Source: Sphingomonas beigongshangi (GTDB taxonomy: Bacteria; Pseudomonadota; Alphaproteobacteria; Sphingomonadales; Sphingomonadaceae). From it: DNA of 64,000 nucleotides. Below the pieces are notes generated by a model. The model was not told where the DNA came from, searched no databases, and saw only the letters and a program-made list of their open reading frames with translations. Position numbers and translations under genes: made by a program. Of this stretch, positions 38,448-48,104 are shown one piece after another; the first letter of the stretch is position 1, and every line of letters begins with the position of its first letter. Location: contig NZ_JADHDT010000007.1 of the NCBI RefSeq assembly GCF_016820445.1, positions 248,001 to 312,000 of the forward strand, in the 5' to 3' direction.

Positions 38448-39857
38448 TCACCACGACACCTGGGTGCCGGGCTGTTCGTCCTCCGCCTCGTCGCTGCGCG
38501 GGTTGCGGATCGAGGGGCGCAGGCGGGCGAGGCTGCACAGGCCGGCGACGAGCGCCAGGCCGGCGGCGATCAGCGGCGGGGTGGCGCCGCCGCCGATGCC
38601 CAGGGCGAGCAGCGCGGCGACCAATGTCGCGCCCGTGGTCTGGCCGACGAGGCGGACGGTGCCGACGAGGCCGCCTGCCGCCGCGGCGCGCTCGCGGGGG
38701 GCGGAGCCGATGATGAGCCGCGCGTTTGGCGGCAGGAACAGGCCGAAACCCGATCCGCACATCGCCATCCGCCAGGCGATGTCGATATAGGCCGGATCGG
38801 CAGGGAGCAGCGCGATCAGAACGAGCGCGACGATCGACACCGCCATGCCGATGCCGCCGAGCAGCCCCGCGGGCACGCGATCGGACAGCCATCCGGCGAG
38901 CGGCGCGACGATCATATTGGTGAGCGGCCAGGGCGCGATCGCCGCGCCGACCTCCGCCGCGCTGAGGCCGATTTCGTGCTGGAGCCGGAAGGGAGTCGAC
39001 AGCAGCAGCGTCATCGACGCGGTGAAGGCGGTGTACGCACCGATCGCCGACAGCGCGATGACGGGGCGACCGAGCAGGTCGATCGGCAGGATCGGCTTCG
39101 CCTCGCCGCGCTCGCGCCGGATGAAGATGACGCCGACGAGAGCGCCGACCGCGATGATCGCGGCAGAAACGACCGGGCTGTCGCCGTGCACGGCGCTTTC
39201 CGCGCCGCCGATGACGAGGCCGATCATGCCCGCGCACATCACCGCGCCGAGCACGTCGAACGGTTCGTCATGGCTGCGCGGGGCGGGCAAGGCGCGGCCG
39301 AGCGCGAGGCTGAGCAGCGCGAACGGCACCGCGCTGGCGAACACCCACGGCCAGGGCGCGATCGACAGGACGAGGCCGCCCAATGTCGGCGCGAGCGCGG
39401 CGGAGCTCGACACCACGACCGAATTGATACCGAGCCCGCGGCCGAGCTGTTTGGCGGGATAGATCGAGCGGATCAGTGCCGACGAGACGCTGAGCGCCGC
39501 TGCCGCGCCCAGTGCCTGCGCGGCGCGGACGACGACCAGGAAGGGCAGGCTCTTGGCGAAGAAGCAGAGCAGCGTCGCGACCGTGAAGACGATCTGCCCG
39601 AACTGATAGGTGCGCTTCAGCCCGAACCGGTCGCCGATGCCGGCGAAGGGCAGGATCATCATTGCCAGGATCAGCTGGTAGACCGTGACCACCGCGACCA
39701 CCGAGCTGCTTTCGACGTGCAGGTCGCGGGCAATCGTGGGCAGCGCCACGGTCGCGATCCCGCCGTCGATGACGGCGAGCGCGGTTCCGGCGGACAGTGC
39801 GGCGATGGCGAAATAGCGGCGGGGCAGGGGCAGGCCGTCGATCATGGCAAAGCGCAT
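38448..39857 (-). CDS. DHA-type major facilitator transporter
   Basis: Inner-membrane transporter of 469 residues, 12-14 helices. The first helix is ALSAGTALAVIDGGIATVALPTIARDL, close to DHA2 exporters (VIDxxIVNVALP), with GIGDRFGLKRTYQFG as motif A and APTLGGLVLSI as a motif C-like segment. Two close starts are possible: ATG 39857 (MRFAMIDG) or ATG 39845. It is divergent from the prolyl oligopeptidase gene with 53 bases between, so promoters overlap. Substrate unknown. Confidence 0.85.
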   Translation of the reverse strand: MRFAMIDGLPLPRRYFAIAALSAGTALAVIDGGIATVALPTIARDLHVESSSVVAVVTVYQLILAMMILPFAGIGDRFGLKRTYQFGQIVFTVATLLCFFAKSLPFLVVVRAAQALGAAAALSVSSALIRSIYPAKQLGRGLGINSVVVSSSAALAPTLGGLVLSIAPWPWVFASAVPFALLSLALGRALPAPRSHDEPFDVLGAVMCAGMIGLVIGGAESAVHGDSPVVSAAIIAVGALVGVIFIRRERGEAKPILPIDLLGRPVIALSAIGAYTAFTASMTLLLSTPFRLQHEIGLSAAEVGAAIAPWPLTNMIVAPLAGWLSDRVPAGLLGGIGMAVSIVALVLIALLPADPAYIDIAWRMAMCGSGFGLFLPPNARLIIGSAPRERAAAAGGLVGTVRLVGQTTGATLVAALLALGIGGGATPPLIAAGLALVAGLCSLARLRPSIRNPRSDEAEDEQPGTQVSW

Positions 39858-39910
39858 TGCGCGCGCCCGAGCGGACGGGCAAGCTGCTGATAATGCCTGG
39901 GAGGGACCAT

Positions 39911-42016
39911 ATGCTTTTTCGCGCGCTTCTGATCGCCACCTCGATGCTTGCCGCGGCGCCCTCGCTCGCGCAGAGCCAGGCCATGACCAGTGATACCGAT
40001 CCCTACGTCTGGCTCGAGGACAAGGACGGCGCCAAGCCGCTTGCCTGGGTCGAGGCGGAAAACGCCCGCACGCTGCCGCGACTGCAGAATGATCCGCGCT
40101 ACCAGACCTTCTACAAGGAGGCGCTGGCGATCGCATCCGCCAAGGATCGCATCCCGATGCCGAGCCAGCTGTACGGCCGCATCTACAATTTCTGGCGCGA
40201 TGCGGATCATCCGCAGGGCATCTGGCGCTGGACGAGCGAAGCCGATTACGCGCAGCCGGCGCCCCAATGGACGACCGTGCTCGACCTCGACGCGCTGTCC
40301 AAGGCGGAGGGCAAGAAGTGGGTGTGGAAGGGTGCGACCTGCCTTCAGCCCGAGGAGCGGCTGTGCCTGGTCGCGCTGTCCGAGGGCGGCGAGGACGCGA
40401 TCACCTATCGCGAATTCGACCTCGCGAGCGGCCGGTTCGTCGAGGGCGGTTTCGCGCTGCCCAAGTCGAAGCAGGGCGCGAGCTGGCTCGACAAGGACAC
40501 GTTGCTGGTCAGCCGCGACTGGGGCGCGGGGACGATGACCGCGTCGAGCTATCCATTCGTGGTCAAGATGGTGAAGCGCGGCCAGCCGCTGGAGGCGGCA
40601 AGCGAAATCTACCGCGGCCAGCCCGGCGACCAGCTCGGCACCTATGCCGGCGTCATCACCGACGGGCAGGGCAATCGCCTGGTCGTGATCACGCGGCGGA
40701 CGACCTTCTTCGGCGGCGAGACCTATGTCTGGACGCCGGCCGGCACGCGCAAGCTCGACATTCCGGCGCGCACCTTTCCGGAAGGCATGGTGAACGGACA
40801 GGTGCTGTTCCGCACCAGCGACCCGTGGGGCAGGGTGCCGGCGGGCGCGATCGCGTCCGTGCCGCTGGCGGATGTCGAGAAGGGGACGCTGAACCCGACG
40901 GTGGTCTTCGCACCCAATCCGCGTCAGTCGGTCGACGAGGTCGTGACCACGCGCGACACGCTGATCCTGGTTTACAACGACAACGTTCGCGGCCGCGCGG
41001 CGGTCTACCGACCGGGGGCGAACGGCTGGACGGCGCAGCCGGTCGCGCTGCCCGACAATGCTTCGCTCGGTGTCGCGAGCGCCGACGACAAGAGCGATCA
41101 TGCCTATCTGACCGTCACCGGCTTCCTGACGCCGACGACGTTGGTGCCGCTCGACGCGGCGGCTGCCCGGGCCGGTGCGCCGGTAAAGACGCTGCCCGCG
41201 AAGTTCGACGCGAGCGGGTTGCAGGTCGAACAGCATGAGGCGACGTCGACCGACGGGACCAAGGTGCCCTATTTCATCGTCCACAGGAAGGGCATGCCGC
41301 TCGACGGATCGACCCCGACGATCATGACGGCCTATGGCGGCTTCGAGGTGCCGATGCTGCCGGGCTATTCGGCGATCACGGGCAAGTTGTGGCTGGAGCG
41401 CGGTGGCGCCTATGTCCTCGCCAACATCCGTGGCGGCGGCGAGTTTGGCCCGGCATGGCATGACGCCGGCCGGATGACCAAGCGCAAGGTGATCTACGAC
41501 GACTTCGCCAGCGTCGCGAAGGACCTGTTCAGCCGCAAGCTGACCAGTCCACAGAAGCTGGGGATCTATGGCGGGTCGAACGGCGGCCTGCTGATGGGCG
41601 TCGAATTCAACCAGCATCCCGACATGTGGAAGGCCGTGACCATCCAGGTCCCGCTGCTCGACATGATGCGGTACGAAAAGATCGAGGCAGGCAAGTCCTG
41701 GGTCGACGAATATGGCTCCGTCGACGTGCCGGAGCAGCGCGCGTTCCTGCGCACGATCTCGCCCTATCAGAATATCCGAAAGGGGGCGGCCTATCCGGAG
41801 CCCTATATCTGGACGACGACGAAGGACGATCGGGTCGGGCCGCAGCATGCGCGCAAGTTCGCGGCGCGGCTCAAGGAATATGGTCTGCCCTATCTGTTCT
41901 ACGAGGACACTGCGGGCGGCCATTCGGGCGATGCCGACATCGAGCAGGGCGCGCGGTTGCAAGCGCTCCAGATGACCTATTTCGCCCAAAAGCTCCTCGG
42001 GCCGGCCGGCGATTAG
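39911..42016 (+). CDS. Secreted prolyl oligopeptidase family serine peptidase
   Basis: Periplasmic S9A-type peptidase, 701 residues, signal peptide ending LAQSQA after an AGGGA ribosome site. An N-terminal seven-bladed propeller (about 60-430) is followed by the alpha/beta-hydrolase domain: GGSNGG with Ser556, KDDRV with Asp639 and GGHSG with His671, the exact triad spacing of prolyl oligopeptidases. It cleaves short Pro-containing peptides. It is followed by a palindromic hairpin and a convergent gene. Start ATG 39911. Confidence 0.92.
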   Translation: MLFRALLIATSMLAAAPSLAQSQAMTSDTDPYVWLEDKDGAKPLAWVEAENARTLPRLQNDPRYQTFYKEALAIASAKDRIPMPSQLYGRIYNFWRDADHPQGIWRWTSEADYAQPAPQWTTVLDLDALSKAEGKKWVWKGATCLQPEERLCLVALSEGGEDAITYREFDLASGRFVEGGFALPKSKQGASWLDKDTLLVSRDWGAGTMTASSYPFVVKMVKRGQPLEAASEIYRGQPGDQLGTYAGVITDGQGNRLVVITRRTTFFGGETYVWTPAGTRKLDIPARTFPEGMVNGQVLFRTSDPWGRVPAGAIASVPLADVEKGTLNPTVVFAPNPRQSVDEVVTTRDTLILVYNDNVRGRAAVYRPGANGWTAQPVALPDNASLGVASADDKSDHAYLTVTGFLTPTTLVPLDAAAARAGAPVKTLPAKFDASGLQVEQHEATSTDGTKVPYFIVHRKGMPLDGSTPTIMTAYGGFEVPMLPGYSAITGKLWLERGGAYVLANIRGGGEFGPAWHDAGRMTKRKVIYDDFASVAKDLFSRKLTSPQKLGIYGGSNGGLLMGVEFNQHPDMWKAVTIQVPLLDMMRYEKIEAGKSWVDEYGSVDVPEQRAFLRTISPYQNIRKGAAYPEPYIWTTTKDDRVGPQHARKFAARLKEYGLPYLFYEDTAGGHSGDADIEQGARLQALQMTYFAQKLLGPAGD

Positions 42017-42025
42017 TCCAAGGCT

Positions 42026-42049
42026 CCCCCTCCCGCTCGCGGGAGGGGG
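42026..42049. terminator. Perfect palindromic hairpin between convergent genes
   Basis: CCCCCTCCCGC-TC-GCGGGAGGGGG is an 11-base perfect stem with a 2-base loop, 9 bases after the peptidase stop and 4 before the stop of the opposite gene. It probably terminates both. Similar in composition to the hairpin at 18661-18684, so it may belong to a dispersed family of C/T-rich sphingomonad palindromes. Confidence 0.65.
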
Positions 42050-42053
42050 CGGA

Positions 42054-42545
42054 TCATGCCAGCGCCTTCGCGAGCTCGGCCTTGGTCATCGTAGACCGGC
42101 CGCGAATGTCGCGCTTCTTCGCTTCGGCATAGAGATCGGCCTTGCTGCGGTGGTCGCGATAGGCCGCGGTCTTTTCCGCGACGTCGTCGGGTTGCGCCGA
42201 GAATTGCCGCCCCTTGCGGGTGTCGGCCCGCTTCTTGGCGGTCGTCCGGGCGTAATCCTCGTCGCTCAGCGCATCCCGGGCCTTCCTGGGGAGATAGCGC
42301 TCGCCGGTCCTGGCGCTTTCCTTGCCCGACTTCGTGCCCCAGTCCTCTTCCGTCCATTCGTGGAGCGCATTGTGCGGGTCCTTCGAGCCCTCATATCCGC
42401 CGCCCCGCTTCTTGTATTCGGCGACGGCGAGCTGCGCCTTGCGGGCGGACCACTGGCCCTTGCGTCCCCCTTTTGCGCCGGCGGTCACCTCGGCTTTCAC
42501 CTTCTCCCACAAAGCGGGATCGCTCTTCGTCGCCGTCTCGCTCAT
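42054..42545 (-). CDS. DUF5872-like basic protein with Rho-N/SAP-like tail
   Basis: Highly charged protein of 163 residues, no signal peptide. It begins SDPALWEKVKAEVTAG, then GGRKGQWSARKAQLAVAEYK and YEGSKDPHNALHEWTEEDWG, a pattern I recall for DUF5872. The C-terminal 35 residues (RSKADLYAEAKKRDI then MTKAELAKAL) look like a Rho-N or SAP-type helix-helix unit that can bind nucleic acids. High Lys/Arg/Gly content suggests a nucleoid- or stress-associated role. The family assignment is from memory. Start ATG 42545, chosen over a longer frame. Confidence 0.7.
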   Translation of the reverse strand: MSETATKSDPALWEKVKAEVTAGAKGGRKGQWSARKAQLAVAEYKKRGGGYEGSKDPHNALHEWTEEDWGTKSGKESARTGERYLPRKARDALSDEDYARTTAKKRADTRKGRQFSAQPDDVAEKTAAYRDHRSKADLYAEAKKRDIRGRSTMTKAELAKALA

Positions 42546-42638
42546 GCTCGACTCCTTGGGGCTGGTTGCGGCAGATGAACGCAGCGTTGCAAAAAGCGTT
42601 CTTGCTGCACCGCAGCGCAATTGACTAAGGCGACGAGG

Positions 42639-42974
42639 ATGACCCAGCCCAGCGAAGGCGCACCGTCCGGACCTCTGCCGACCCTTTTCGAGGCGATCGT
42701 CCGCCTGAGGGTCGTGACCGCCACATACAACCGCGGCGCCGTCACGCTCGCGCCGCACATCCTCTACACGCGCCACGGCGAGGTCTATGTTGATGCCGTC
42801 ACCCTCGACCGCGACGGCAAGCCGCCGCGCGAAGAGAAGATGGGCACGTTCAAGCTCGACGGTCTCGGTGATCCCACGATCGTTCAGGACCGGCCATTCT
42901 TCCCCAGTCCGCTCTACGATCCCGCGCAGGAGAAATATGCCGGCGTGACGTTGCTCGGCGTCGAGCGGGCCTGA
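42639..42974 (+). CDS. Small WYL-like or unknown cytosolic protein
   Basis: Protein of 111 residues, start ATG 42639 after GACGAGG. The core, LFEAIVRLRVVTATYNRGAV then ILYTRHGEVYVDAVTLDRDG and LGTFKLDGL-type ending, resembles the beta-barrel of a WYL domain (ligand-binding fold), without a DNA-binding part. No signal peptide. It is divergent from the DUF5872-like gene and convergent with the glycine-zipper gene. The WYL-like idea is a weak inference. Confidence 0.6.
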   Translation: MTQPSEGAPSGPLPTLFEAIVRLRVVTATYNRGAVTLAPHILYTRHGEVYVDAVTLDRDGKPPREEKMGTFKLDGLGDPTIVQDRPFFPSPLYDPAQEKYAGVTLLGVERA

Positions 42975-43001
42975 GCTCGCCCGACGCCAAGTCTCACGCT
43001 G

Positions 43002-43562
43002 TCAGCGGCAGCGGATCTCCGACTGGTTCTGGTCGATCGACTTGCCTGCCAGCGCGCCGGCCGCGCCGCCCAGCAGCGTGCCCACGATGCGGCTGTGCCC
43101 GCCGTCGATGAGGTTGCCGAGGATGCCACCGGCGGCGCCGCCGACGATCAGGCCGGTCGTGCCGTCGCTGCGGCGGCAATAATAGCGGCCATCGTTGCCG
43201 GCATAGACGCGCTCGTCGGGGCTCAGGACGCGCTCGCGATAGCTGCTGCCCGACCGGTAATAGCGGGCCGGGTCATAGCCGTTCTCGTAGCGATCGTCCT
43301 CGGCATAGCCCTGGTCATAGGAGCCGGGGATCGGCGCCTGGCGATAGCCGCCCGGTCCGGTCGGCGCGGCGCCATACGACCCGTAGCTGCCGCGCGACGC
43401 GCGATAGCGATCGAATTCGGCACGATAACGGGCCAGTTCGGCATCGAAGCGCGCCTGCGCGGCTGCCCAGCGGGCATCGTCGGCGCCGCTCTGCGCGGCA
43501 ACGGGCGCGGCGGCGGCTAGGGTTGCGGCCGCGGCGGCGGCGGCGATCAGGCGAGCGATCAT
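43002..43562 (-). CDS. Secreted glycine-zipper 2TM domain protein
   Basis: Protein of 186 residues, signal peptide about 1-24 (APVAAQ). A helical Ala/Arg-rich segment (about 25-55) and a Tyr/Gly-rich repeat-like segment (GSYGSYG, GYRQAP, YDQGYAEDD) lead to a C-terminal glycine zipper: TTGLIVGGAAGGILGNLIDGG and LLGGAAGALAGKSID, about residues 135-178, typical of Rick-17kDa/OmpA-associated surface antigens. It probably sits in the outer membrane or periplasm. Ends in CR after a pair of Cys. Confidence 0.8.
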   Translation of the reverse strand: MIARLIAAAAAAATLAAAAPVAAQSGADDARWAAAQARFDAELARYRAEFDRYRASRGSYGSYGAAPTGPGGYRQAPIPGSYDQGYAEDDRYENGYDPARYYRSGSSYRERVLSPDERVYAGNDGRYYCRRSDGTTGLIVGGAAGGILGNLIDGGHSRIVGTLLGGAAGALAGKSIDQNQSEIRCR

Positions 43563-43668
43563 GTCTGTTCCTCCTCGTGGTACCGGCCGGTGCCGGCAAC
43601 ATCGGCAGACTACGCAGGCGCCGCCTGATCGGTTCCTGAACGGTCCTATCGGCCGACGTGGGGAAGGA

Positions 43669-45948
43669 TCATGCGATCGTCACGAAACTGTCCATCACCC
43701 GCTTGCGCCCCGCGCTCTCGAAGTCGATTTCCAGCTTGTTGCCCTCGATCTCGGCGATCGCGCCATAGCCGAACTTCTGGTGGAAGACGCGCATGCCCGT
43801 GGACAGGTCGCTGCGGCCCTTGCTGCCAAGGCTCACCGCGCTCGTGCGGCTCTCGACGATGCGGGTCGGTTGCGTGGTGAAGCCGGAGCCTGAACCCGCG
43901 GCGCGTTGCCAGCCGGGGCCACGGCCGGTCCCGCGCGCGACGTCGGCGAAGGGGTCGGCGCGTTCCGACCAATTGGCGCGCCACAGGCTCTCGCCCCCCG
44001 ACATCGTGGTCTCGCTGTCGACATGCTCCGGCGGCAGCTCGCCGACGAAGCGGCTGGGAATGCTCGACGTCCATTGCCCATAGATGCGCCGGTTGGCCGC
44101 ATGCAGGATCACCGCCAGCCGCCGTGCGCGGGTGATCGCGACATAGGCGAGCCGACGCTCCTCCTCCAGGCTCTTCGTCCCGCCCTCGTCCAGCGAACGC
44201 TGCGACGGGAACAGCCCTTCCTCCCAGCCCGCCAGGAAGACGGTGTCGAACTCGAGCCCCTTGGCGGCATGGATCGTCATGATCGTGACCTGGGGATCCT
44301 GCGCGCCGCCCTCGTTGTCCATGACGAGGCTGACGTGTTCGAGGAACGCGCCGAGCGATTCATACTCCTCCATGGCACGGACGAGTTCCGAAAGATTTTC
44401 CAGCCGTCCCGCCGCCTCGACCGACTTTTCCGCCTGCCACATCGCGGTATAGCCGCTCTCGTCGAGCAGCTGGCGCGCCAGTTCCGCATGCGGCAGTTCG
44501 CGCGCCATGTCGCGCCAGCGGGCGATGTCGCCGACCAGGTTGCCCAGTGCGCGCCGTGCCTGGGGCGTCAGCTCGTCCGTATCGAGGATGCGCGCCGACG
44601 CGATCGTCAGCGGCAGGCCTTCCAGCCGCGCCAGCTGGTGGATCTTCGCCAGCGCCTTGTCGCCCAGGCCCCTCTTCGGCACGTTGACGATCCGCTCGAA
44701 CGCCAGATCGTCCGAAGGCTGGTTGACGACGCGCAGATAGGCGAGTGCATCGCGGATCTCGGCCCGCTCGTAGAAGCGAAAGCCCCCGACGATCCGATAG
44801 GGGAGGCCGATGGCGATGAACCGGTCCTCGAACTCCCGGGTCTGGTGCTGCGCGCGGACGAGGATCGCGATCCGGTCCAGGCTGGTGCCGCCGCGTCGCG
44901 CCGCCTCGATCTCGTCGCCGACGCGGCGCGCCTCTTCCGGCCCGTCCCACACGCCAATGACGCGGACCTTCTCGCCCACGTCGAGCTCCGTCCACAGCGT
45001 CTTGCCGAGCCGGCCGCCGTTGTTGGCGATGACGCCGGACGCGGCGCCGAGGATGTGCGGCGTCGATCGATAGTTCTGCTCCAGCTTGATCACCGTCGCG
45101 CCGGGGAAGTCACGCTCGAAGCGCAGGATGTTTTCAACCTGGGCGCCGCGCCAGGAATAGATCGACTGGTCGTCGTCGCCGACGCAGGCGATGTTGCGCC
45201 GCGCCTGCGCCAACAGGCGCAGCCAGAGGTACTGGACGACGTTGGTATCCTGATACTCGTCGACCATGATGTAGCGGAAGCGCTCCTGATACAGGCGCAG
45301 CACGTCCGGATGCGCCTTCAGGATGGTCAGCATGTGCAGCAGCAGGTCGCCGAAGTCGCAGGCATTCAGCGCGCGCAGCCGGTCCTGATATTGCGCATAG
45401 AGTTCGCCGCCGCGCCCGTTGGCGTAGCGCTCGCTCTCGCCCGCATCGATGTCGGCCGGGACAAGGCCCTTGTTCTTCCAGTCGTCGATGAGGCCGGCGA
45501 GGCTGCGCGCGGGAAAGCGCTTCTCGTCGAGGTCGGCCGCCACGATCAGCTGCTTGAGCAGGCGCAGCTGGTCGTCGGTATCGAGGATCGTGAAGTTGCT
45601 CTGCAGGCCCACCAACTCCGCGTGCCGCCGCAACATCTTGGCGCCGATCGCATGGAACGTGCCGAGCCACGGCATGCCTTCCACCGCCTCGCCGACGAGC
45701 CGCCCGACGCGCTCGCGCATCTCGCGCGCCGCCTTGTTGGTGAAGGTGACGGCGAGGATCTCCGAAGGCCAGGCCTTTCGCGTCCAGAGCAGATGCGCGA
45801 GGCGCGCCGTCAGCGCGGCCGTCTTGCCTGTACCGGCACCCGCCAGCATCAGGACCGGACCCTCCGTGGTCAGCACGGCCTCCCGCTGCGGCGGGTTCAG
45901 GCCCTTGAGATACGGCGGATCTTGCACGGGGGTCACGGTGTCGGTCAC
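43669..45948 (-). CDS. UvrD/PcrA-type ATP-dependent DNA helicase
   Basis: Superfamily 1A 3'-5' helicase, 759 residues. Walker A AGAGTGKT (residues 36-43), Walker B DEYQDTN, QNYRSTPHIL, TIHAAKGLEFDTVFLAGWEE and AYVAITRARR give all conserved motifs, and the Tudor-like C-terminus (VFHQKFGYGAIAEIEGNKLEI) marks PcrA/UvrD. It works in nucleotide-excision and mismatch repair and replication restart. The start is a GTG at 45948 (VTDTVTPVQDPPYLKGLN); the frame is open to a TTG at 45984. Distinguishing UvrD from PcrA is not possible here. Confidence 0.93.
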   Translation of the reverse strand: MTDTVTPVQDPPYLKGLNPPQREAVLTTEGPVLMLAGAGTGKTAALTARLAHLLWTRKAWPSEILAVTFTNKAAREMRERVGRLVGEAVEGMPWLGTFHAIGAKMLRRHAELVGLQSNFTILDTDDQLRLLKQLIVAADLDEKRFPARSLAGLIDDWKNKGLVPADIDAGESERYANGRGGELYAQYQDRLRALNACDFGDLLLHMLTILKAHPDVLRLYQERFRYIMVDEYQDTNVVQYLWLRLLAQARRNIACVGDDDQSIYSWRGAQVENILRFERDFPGATVIKLEQNYRSTPHILGAASGVIANNGGRLGKTLWTELDVGEKVRVIGVWDGPEEARRVGDEIEAARRGGTSLDRIAILVRAQHQTREFEDRFIAIGLPYRIVGGFRFYERAEIRDALAYLRVVNQPSDDLAFERIVNVPKRGLGDKALAKIHQLARLEGLPLTIASARILDTDELTPQARRALGNLVGDIARWRDMARELPHAELARQLLDESGYTAMWQAEKSVEAAGRLENLSELVRAMEEYESLGAFLEHVSLVMDNEGGAQDPQVTIMTIHAAKGLEFDTVFLAGWEEGLFPSQRSLDEGGTKSLEEERRLAYVAITRARRLAVILHAANRRIYGQWTSSIPSRFVGELPPEHVDSETTMSGGESLWRANWSERADPFADVARGTGRGPGWQRAAGSGSGFTTQPTRIVESRTSAVSLGSKGRSDLSTGMRVFHQKFGYGAIAEIEGNKLEIDFESAGRKRVMDSFVTIA

Positions 45949-46036
45949 CGGCGAACAGGTAGGGAACGGCGCGCGGCGGGGCAAGAGCGAAGCGCAGGCT
46001 GCGCCGTGGCACAGCCACGCGTCGCACGGAAAAATC

Positions 46037-46060
46037 GGGGCAGCCGTGATCGACTGCCCC
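46037..46060. repeat. Hairpin and direct repeats in the 302-base gap before the MHS transporter
   Basis: GGGGCAG (46037-46043) pairs with CTGCCCC (46054-46060) in the gap between the helicase start and the transporter start. Further right, AGGGGGGCAT occurs twice (46120-46129 and 46146-46155). No gene is seen in the 302 bases; the repeats could be operator half-sites of the transporter. Confidence 0.4.
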
Positions 46061-46250
46061 GTAGTTCAGGGAGGATCGGCCGACAGGGGTGGCGACCGAA
46101 CGTCGAGCCCACAGGGGGAAGGGGGGCATCGACCCGCTCTGATCTAGGGGGGCATTGTTGCGCGAAGATGTCAGGCGTATGCTGGATATGACTTTTATGC
46201 GGCGGCCCAGCACCCTTCCGTGGGCAGCCTTGCGCGGTTAGTCTCGGCCG

Positions 46251-47513
46251 ATGCAATCGCCCTCGGTCCGCCGCGTCCTGACTGCCAGCCTCGTCGGTAC
46301 GGCAGTCGAATTCTACGATTTCTATATCTATGCGACGGCGGCGGCATTGATCTTTCCGACCCTGTTCTTCCCCGGCGAGAGTGCGGCGGCGCGACAGGCG
46401 TTGAGTTTCGCCACCTTCGCGGTCGCTTTCCTCGCCAGGCCGGTGGGCGCAGTCGTCTTCGGCCATTTCGGCGACCGGATCGGGCGCAAGTCGACGCTCG
46501 TCGCCAGCCTCCTGCTGATGGGCGGTTCGACCGTCGCCATCGCCTTTCTGCCGACCTATGCCCAGATAGGCTGGATCGCGCCGCTGCTTCTGTGTGTCTT
46601 GCGGCTCGGCCAGGGCCTGGGGCTTGGCGGCGAATGGGGCGGGGCGGCGTTGCTCGCGGTCGAGAACGCGCCGCCGGAGCGCCGTAACACCTGGGGCATG
46701 TTCCCGCCGCTCGGCGCGCCCGTCGGCTTCATCATGGCGAACGGCCTGTTCCTGGTGCTCGGCCTGTTCCTGTCGGATGCGGCTTTCCGCAGCTGGGGAT
46801 GGCGGCTGCCGTTCCTGCTCAGCGCGGTCCTCGTCGCGCTCGGCCTGTGGGTGCGCCTCAAGCTGACGGAAACGCCTGCGTTCGTCGCGGCGGCGAAGGC
46901 GGATGCCCTGCCCAAGGTTCCGGTCGCGACGCTTCTGGCCGGCCATGCCAGGGCGCTCGTCGCCGGAACCGGCGGGGTCGTCGCCTGCTTCGCGCTCTTC
47001 TATCTCGCGACCGCCTTCACGCTCAGCTACGGGACCGCGACCCTTGGCTATGGGCGTGAAGCGCTGTTGGGGGCGGAACTGGTGGCCATCCTGTTCCTCG
47101 CGGCCGGCATCATCGTCGCGAGCATGCTGGCCGACCGGATCGGCGCGGCGCGCATGCTGGCGACCGGCTTCGGCGGCTGTATCGTGGCGGGTCTGGCGAT
47201 GGGCTCCATGCTGGGCTCCGGATCGCTGCTGATCGTGTTCGCGTGGCTGGCCTTCGCCCTGTTCGTCATGGGTTTCGCCTATGGCCCGCTAGGCGGCTGG
47301 CTGCCCACGCTCTTTCCGGCGGGGGTCCGCTACACCGGCGTCTCGATGACCTTCAACCTTGGGGGGATCATCGGCGGCGCGCTGGCGCCGAATGCGGCGC
47401 AGATGCTCGCTCCGCATGGTCTTGGCTGGGTCGGTCTCTACCTCGTGGCGGCGGGGATCGTCAGCCTAGCCGGTCTCGTCCTGCTGCCTCGCCGGGAACG
47501 GGCCATGCAATAG
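46251..47513 (+). CDS. MHS-family major facilitator (metabolite:H+ symporter)
   Basis: Inner-membrane transporter of 420 residues, 12 helices. Signature of the metabolite:H+ symporter family (KgtP, ProP, ShiA): GTAVEFYDFYIYATAAAL in helix 1, RPVGAVVFGHFGDRIGRK in motif A, GEWGGAALLAVENAP, and LRLGQGLGLGGEWGG. It imports an organic acid or quaternary amine with a proton. The start ATG 46251 is 302 bases from the divergent helicase gene. It ends 45 bases before the convergent rsmD gene. Substrate unknown. Confidence 0.87.
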   Translation: MQSPSVRRVLTASLVGTAVEFYDFYIYATAAALIFPTLFFPGESAAARQALSFATFAVAFLARPVGAVVFGHFGDRIGRKSTLVASLLLMGGSTVAIAFLPTYAQIGWIAPLLLCVLRLGQGLGLGGEWGGAALLAVENAPPERRNTWGMFPPLGAPVGFIMANGLFLVLGLFLSDAAFRSWGWRLPFLLSAVLVALGLWVRLKLTETPAFVAAAKADALPKVPVATLLAGHARALVAGTGGVVACFALFYLATAFTLSYGTATLGYGREALLGAELVAILFLAAGIIVASMLADRIGAARMLATGFGGCIVAGLAMGSMLGSGSLLIVFAWLAFALFVMGFAYGPLGGWLPTLFPAGVRYTGVSMTFNLGGIIGGALAPNAAQMLAPHGLGWVGLYLVAAGIVSLAGLVLLPRRERAMQ

Positions 47514-47558
47514 CGGACGCAGGGAGGCGGAAGGCGGCCGCGCCGTGCCCGACCTGCG

Positions 47559-48104
47559 TCAGGGCTGGGAGTCCCGCCGCAGCAGCGTCAGGCGTGCCTT
47601 GCCATGCACCCGCGATGCGTCGACCGCGAAGCCAGCCACGGCGATCTCCTCGTCGCGCGCGGTCTCGATGCTGACCCAGCTCGCCGGACCGACCCATCCG
47701 AGCCGCGCCAGCTTGTCGAGCGCGACGGCCCCGGCACCGGTGCCGTAAGGCGGATCCATCATCACGAGGTCCAGCGGCGCCGGCGCGGCGCCCAGCGCCA
47801 TCACCGACGTCGCGCGCACGTCGCCCCGTGCGTCGAGACGGGACAGATTGGCCTTGAGCGCATCCAGCGCGGCGCGATCCTGTTCGACGAAGAGGCACGA
47901 TGCGGCCCCGCGCGACAGCGCCTCGATCCCCAGCGCGCCCGATCCGGCGAACAGGTCGGCGACCGCCAGTCCCTCGAAACTGCCCAAGCGGCTCGCAAGC
48001 ATGGAAAATAGCGCCTCGCGCGTCCGGTCCGCGGTCGGCCGGGTGGCGTCGCCCTTGGGCGCGACGAGGGGCCGTCCGCGCCAGGTGCCGGCGATCACCC
48101 TCAT
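47559..48104 (-). CDS. rsmD: 16S rRNA (guanine(966)-N(2))-methyltransferase
   Basis: SAM-dependent methyltransferase of 181 residues for G966 of 16S rRNA. Start RVIAGTWRGRPL and TRPTADRTREALFSML are strong RsmD marks, followed by SAM motif LFAGSGALGIEALSRGA and catalytic DPPY (117-120). The start overlaps the rluB stop by four bases (ATGA), so it is coupled to the pseudouridine synthase, a common arrangement in alphaproteobacteria. Confidence 0.95.
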   Translation of the reverse strand: MRVIAGTWRGRPLVAPKGDATRPTADRTREALFSMLASRLGSFEGLAVADLFAGSGALGIEALSRGAASCLFVEQDRAALDALKANLSRLDARGDVRATSVMALGAAPAPLDLVMMDPPYGTGAGAVALDKLARLGWVGPASWVSIETARDEEIAVAGFAVDASRVHGKARLTLLRRDSQP

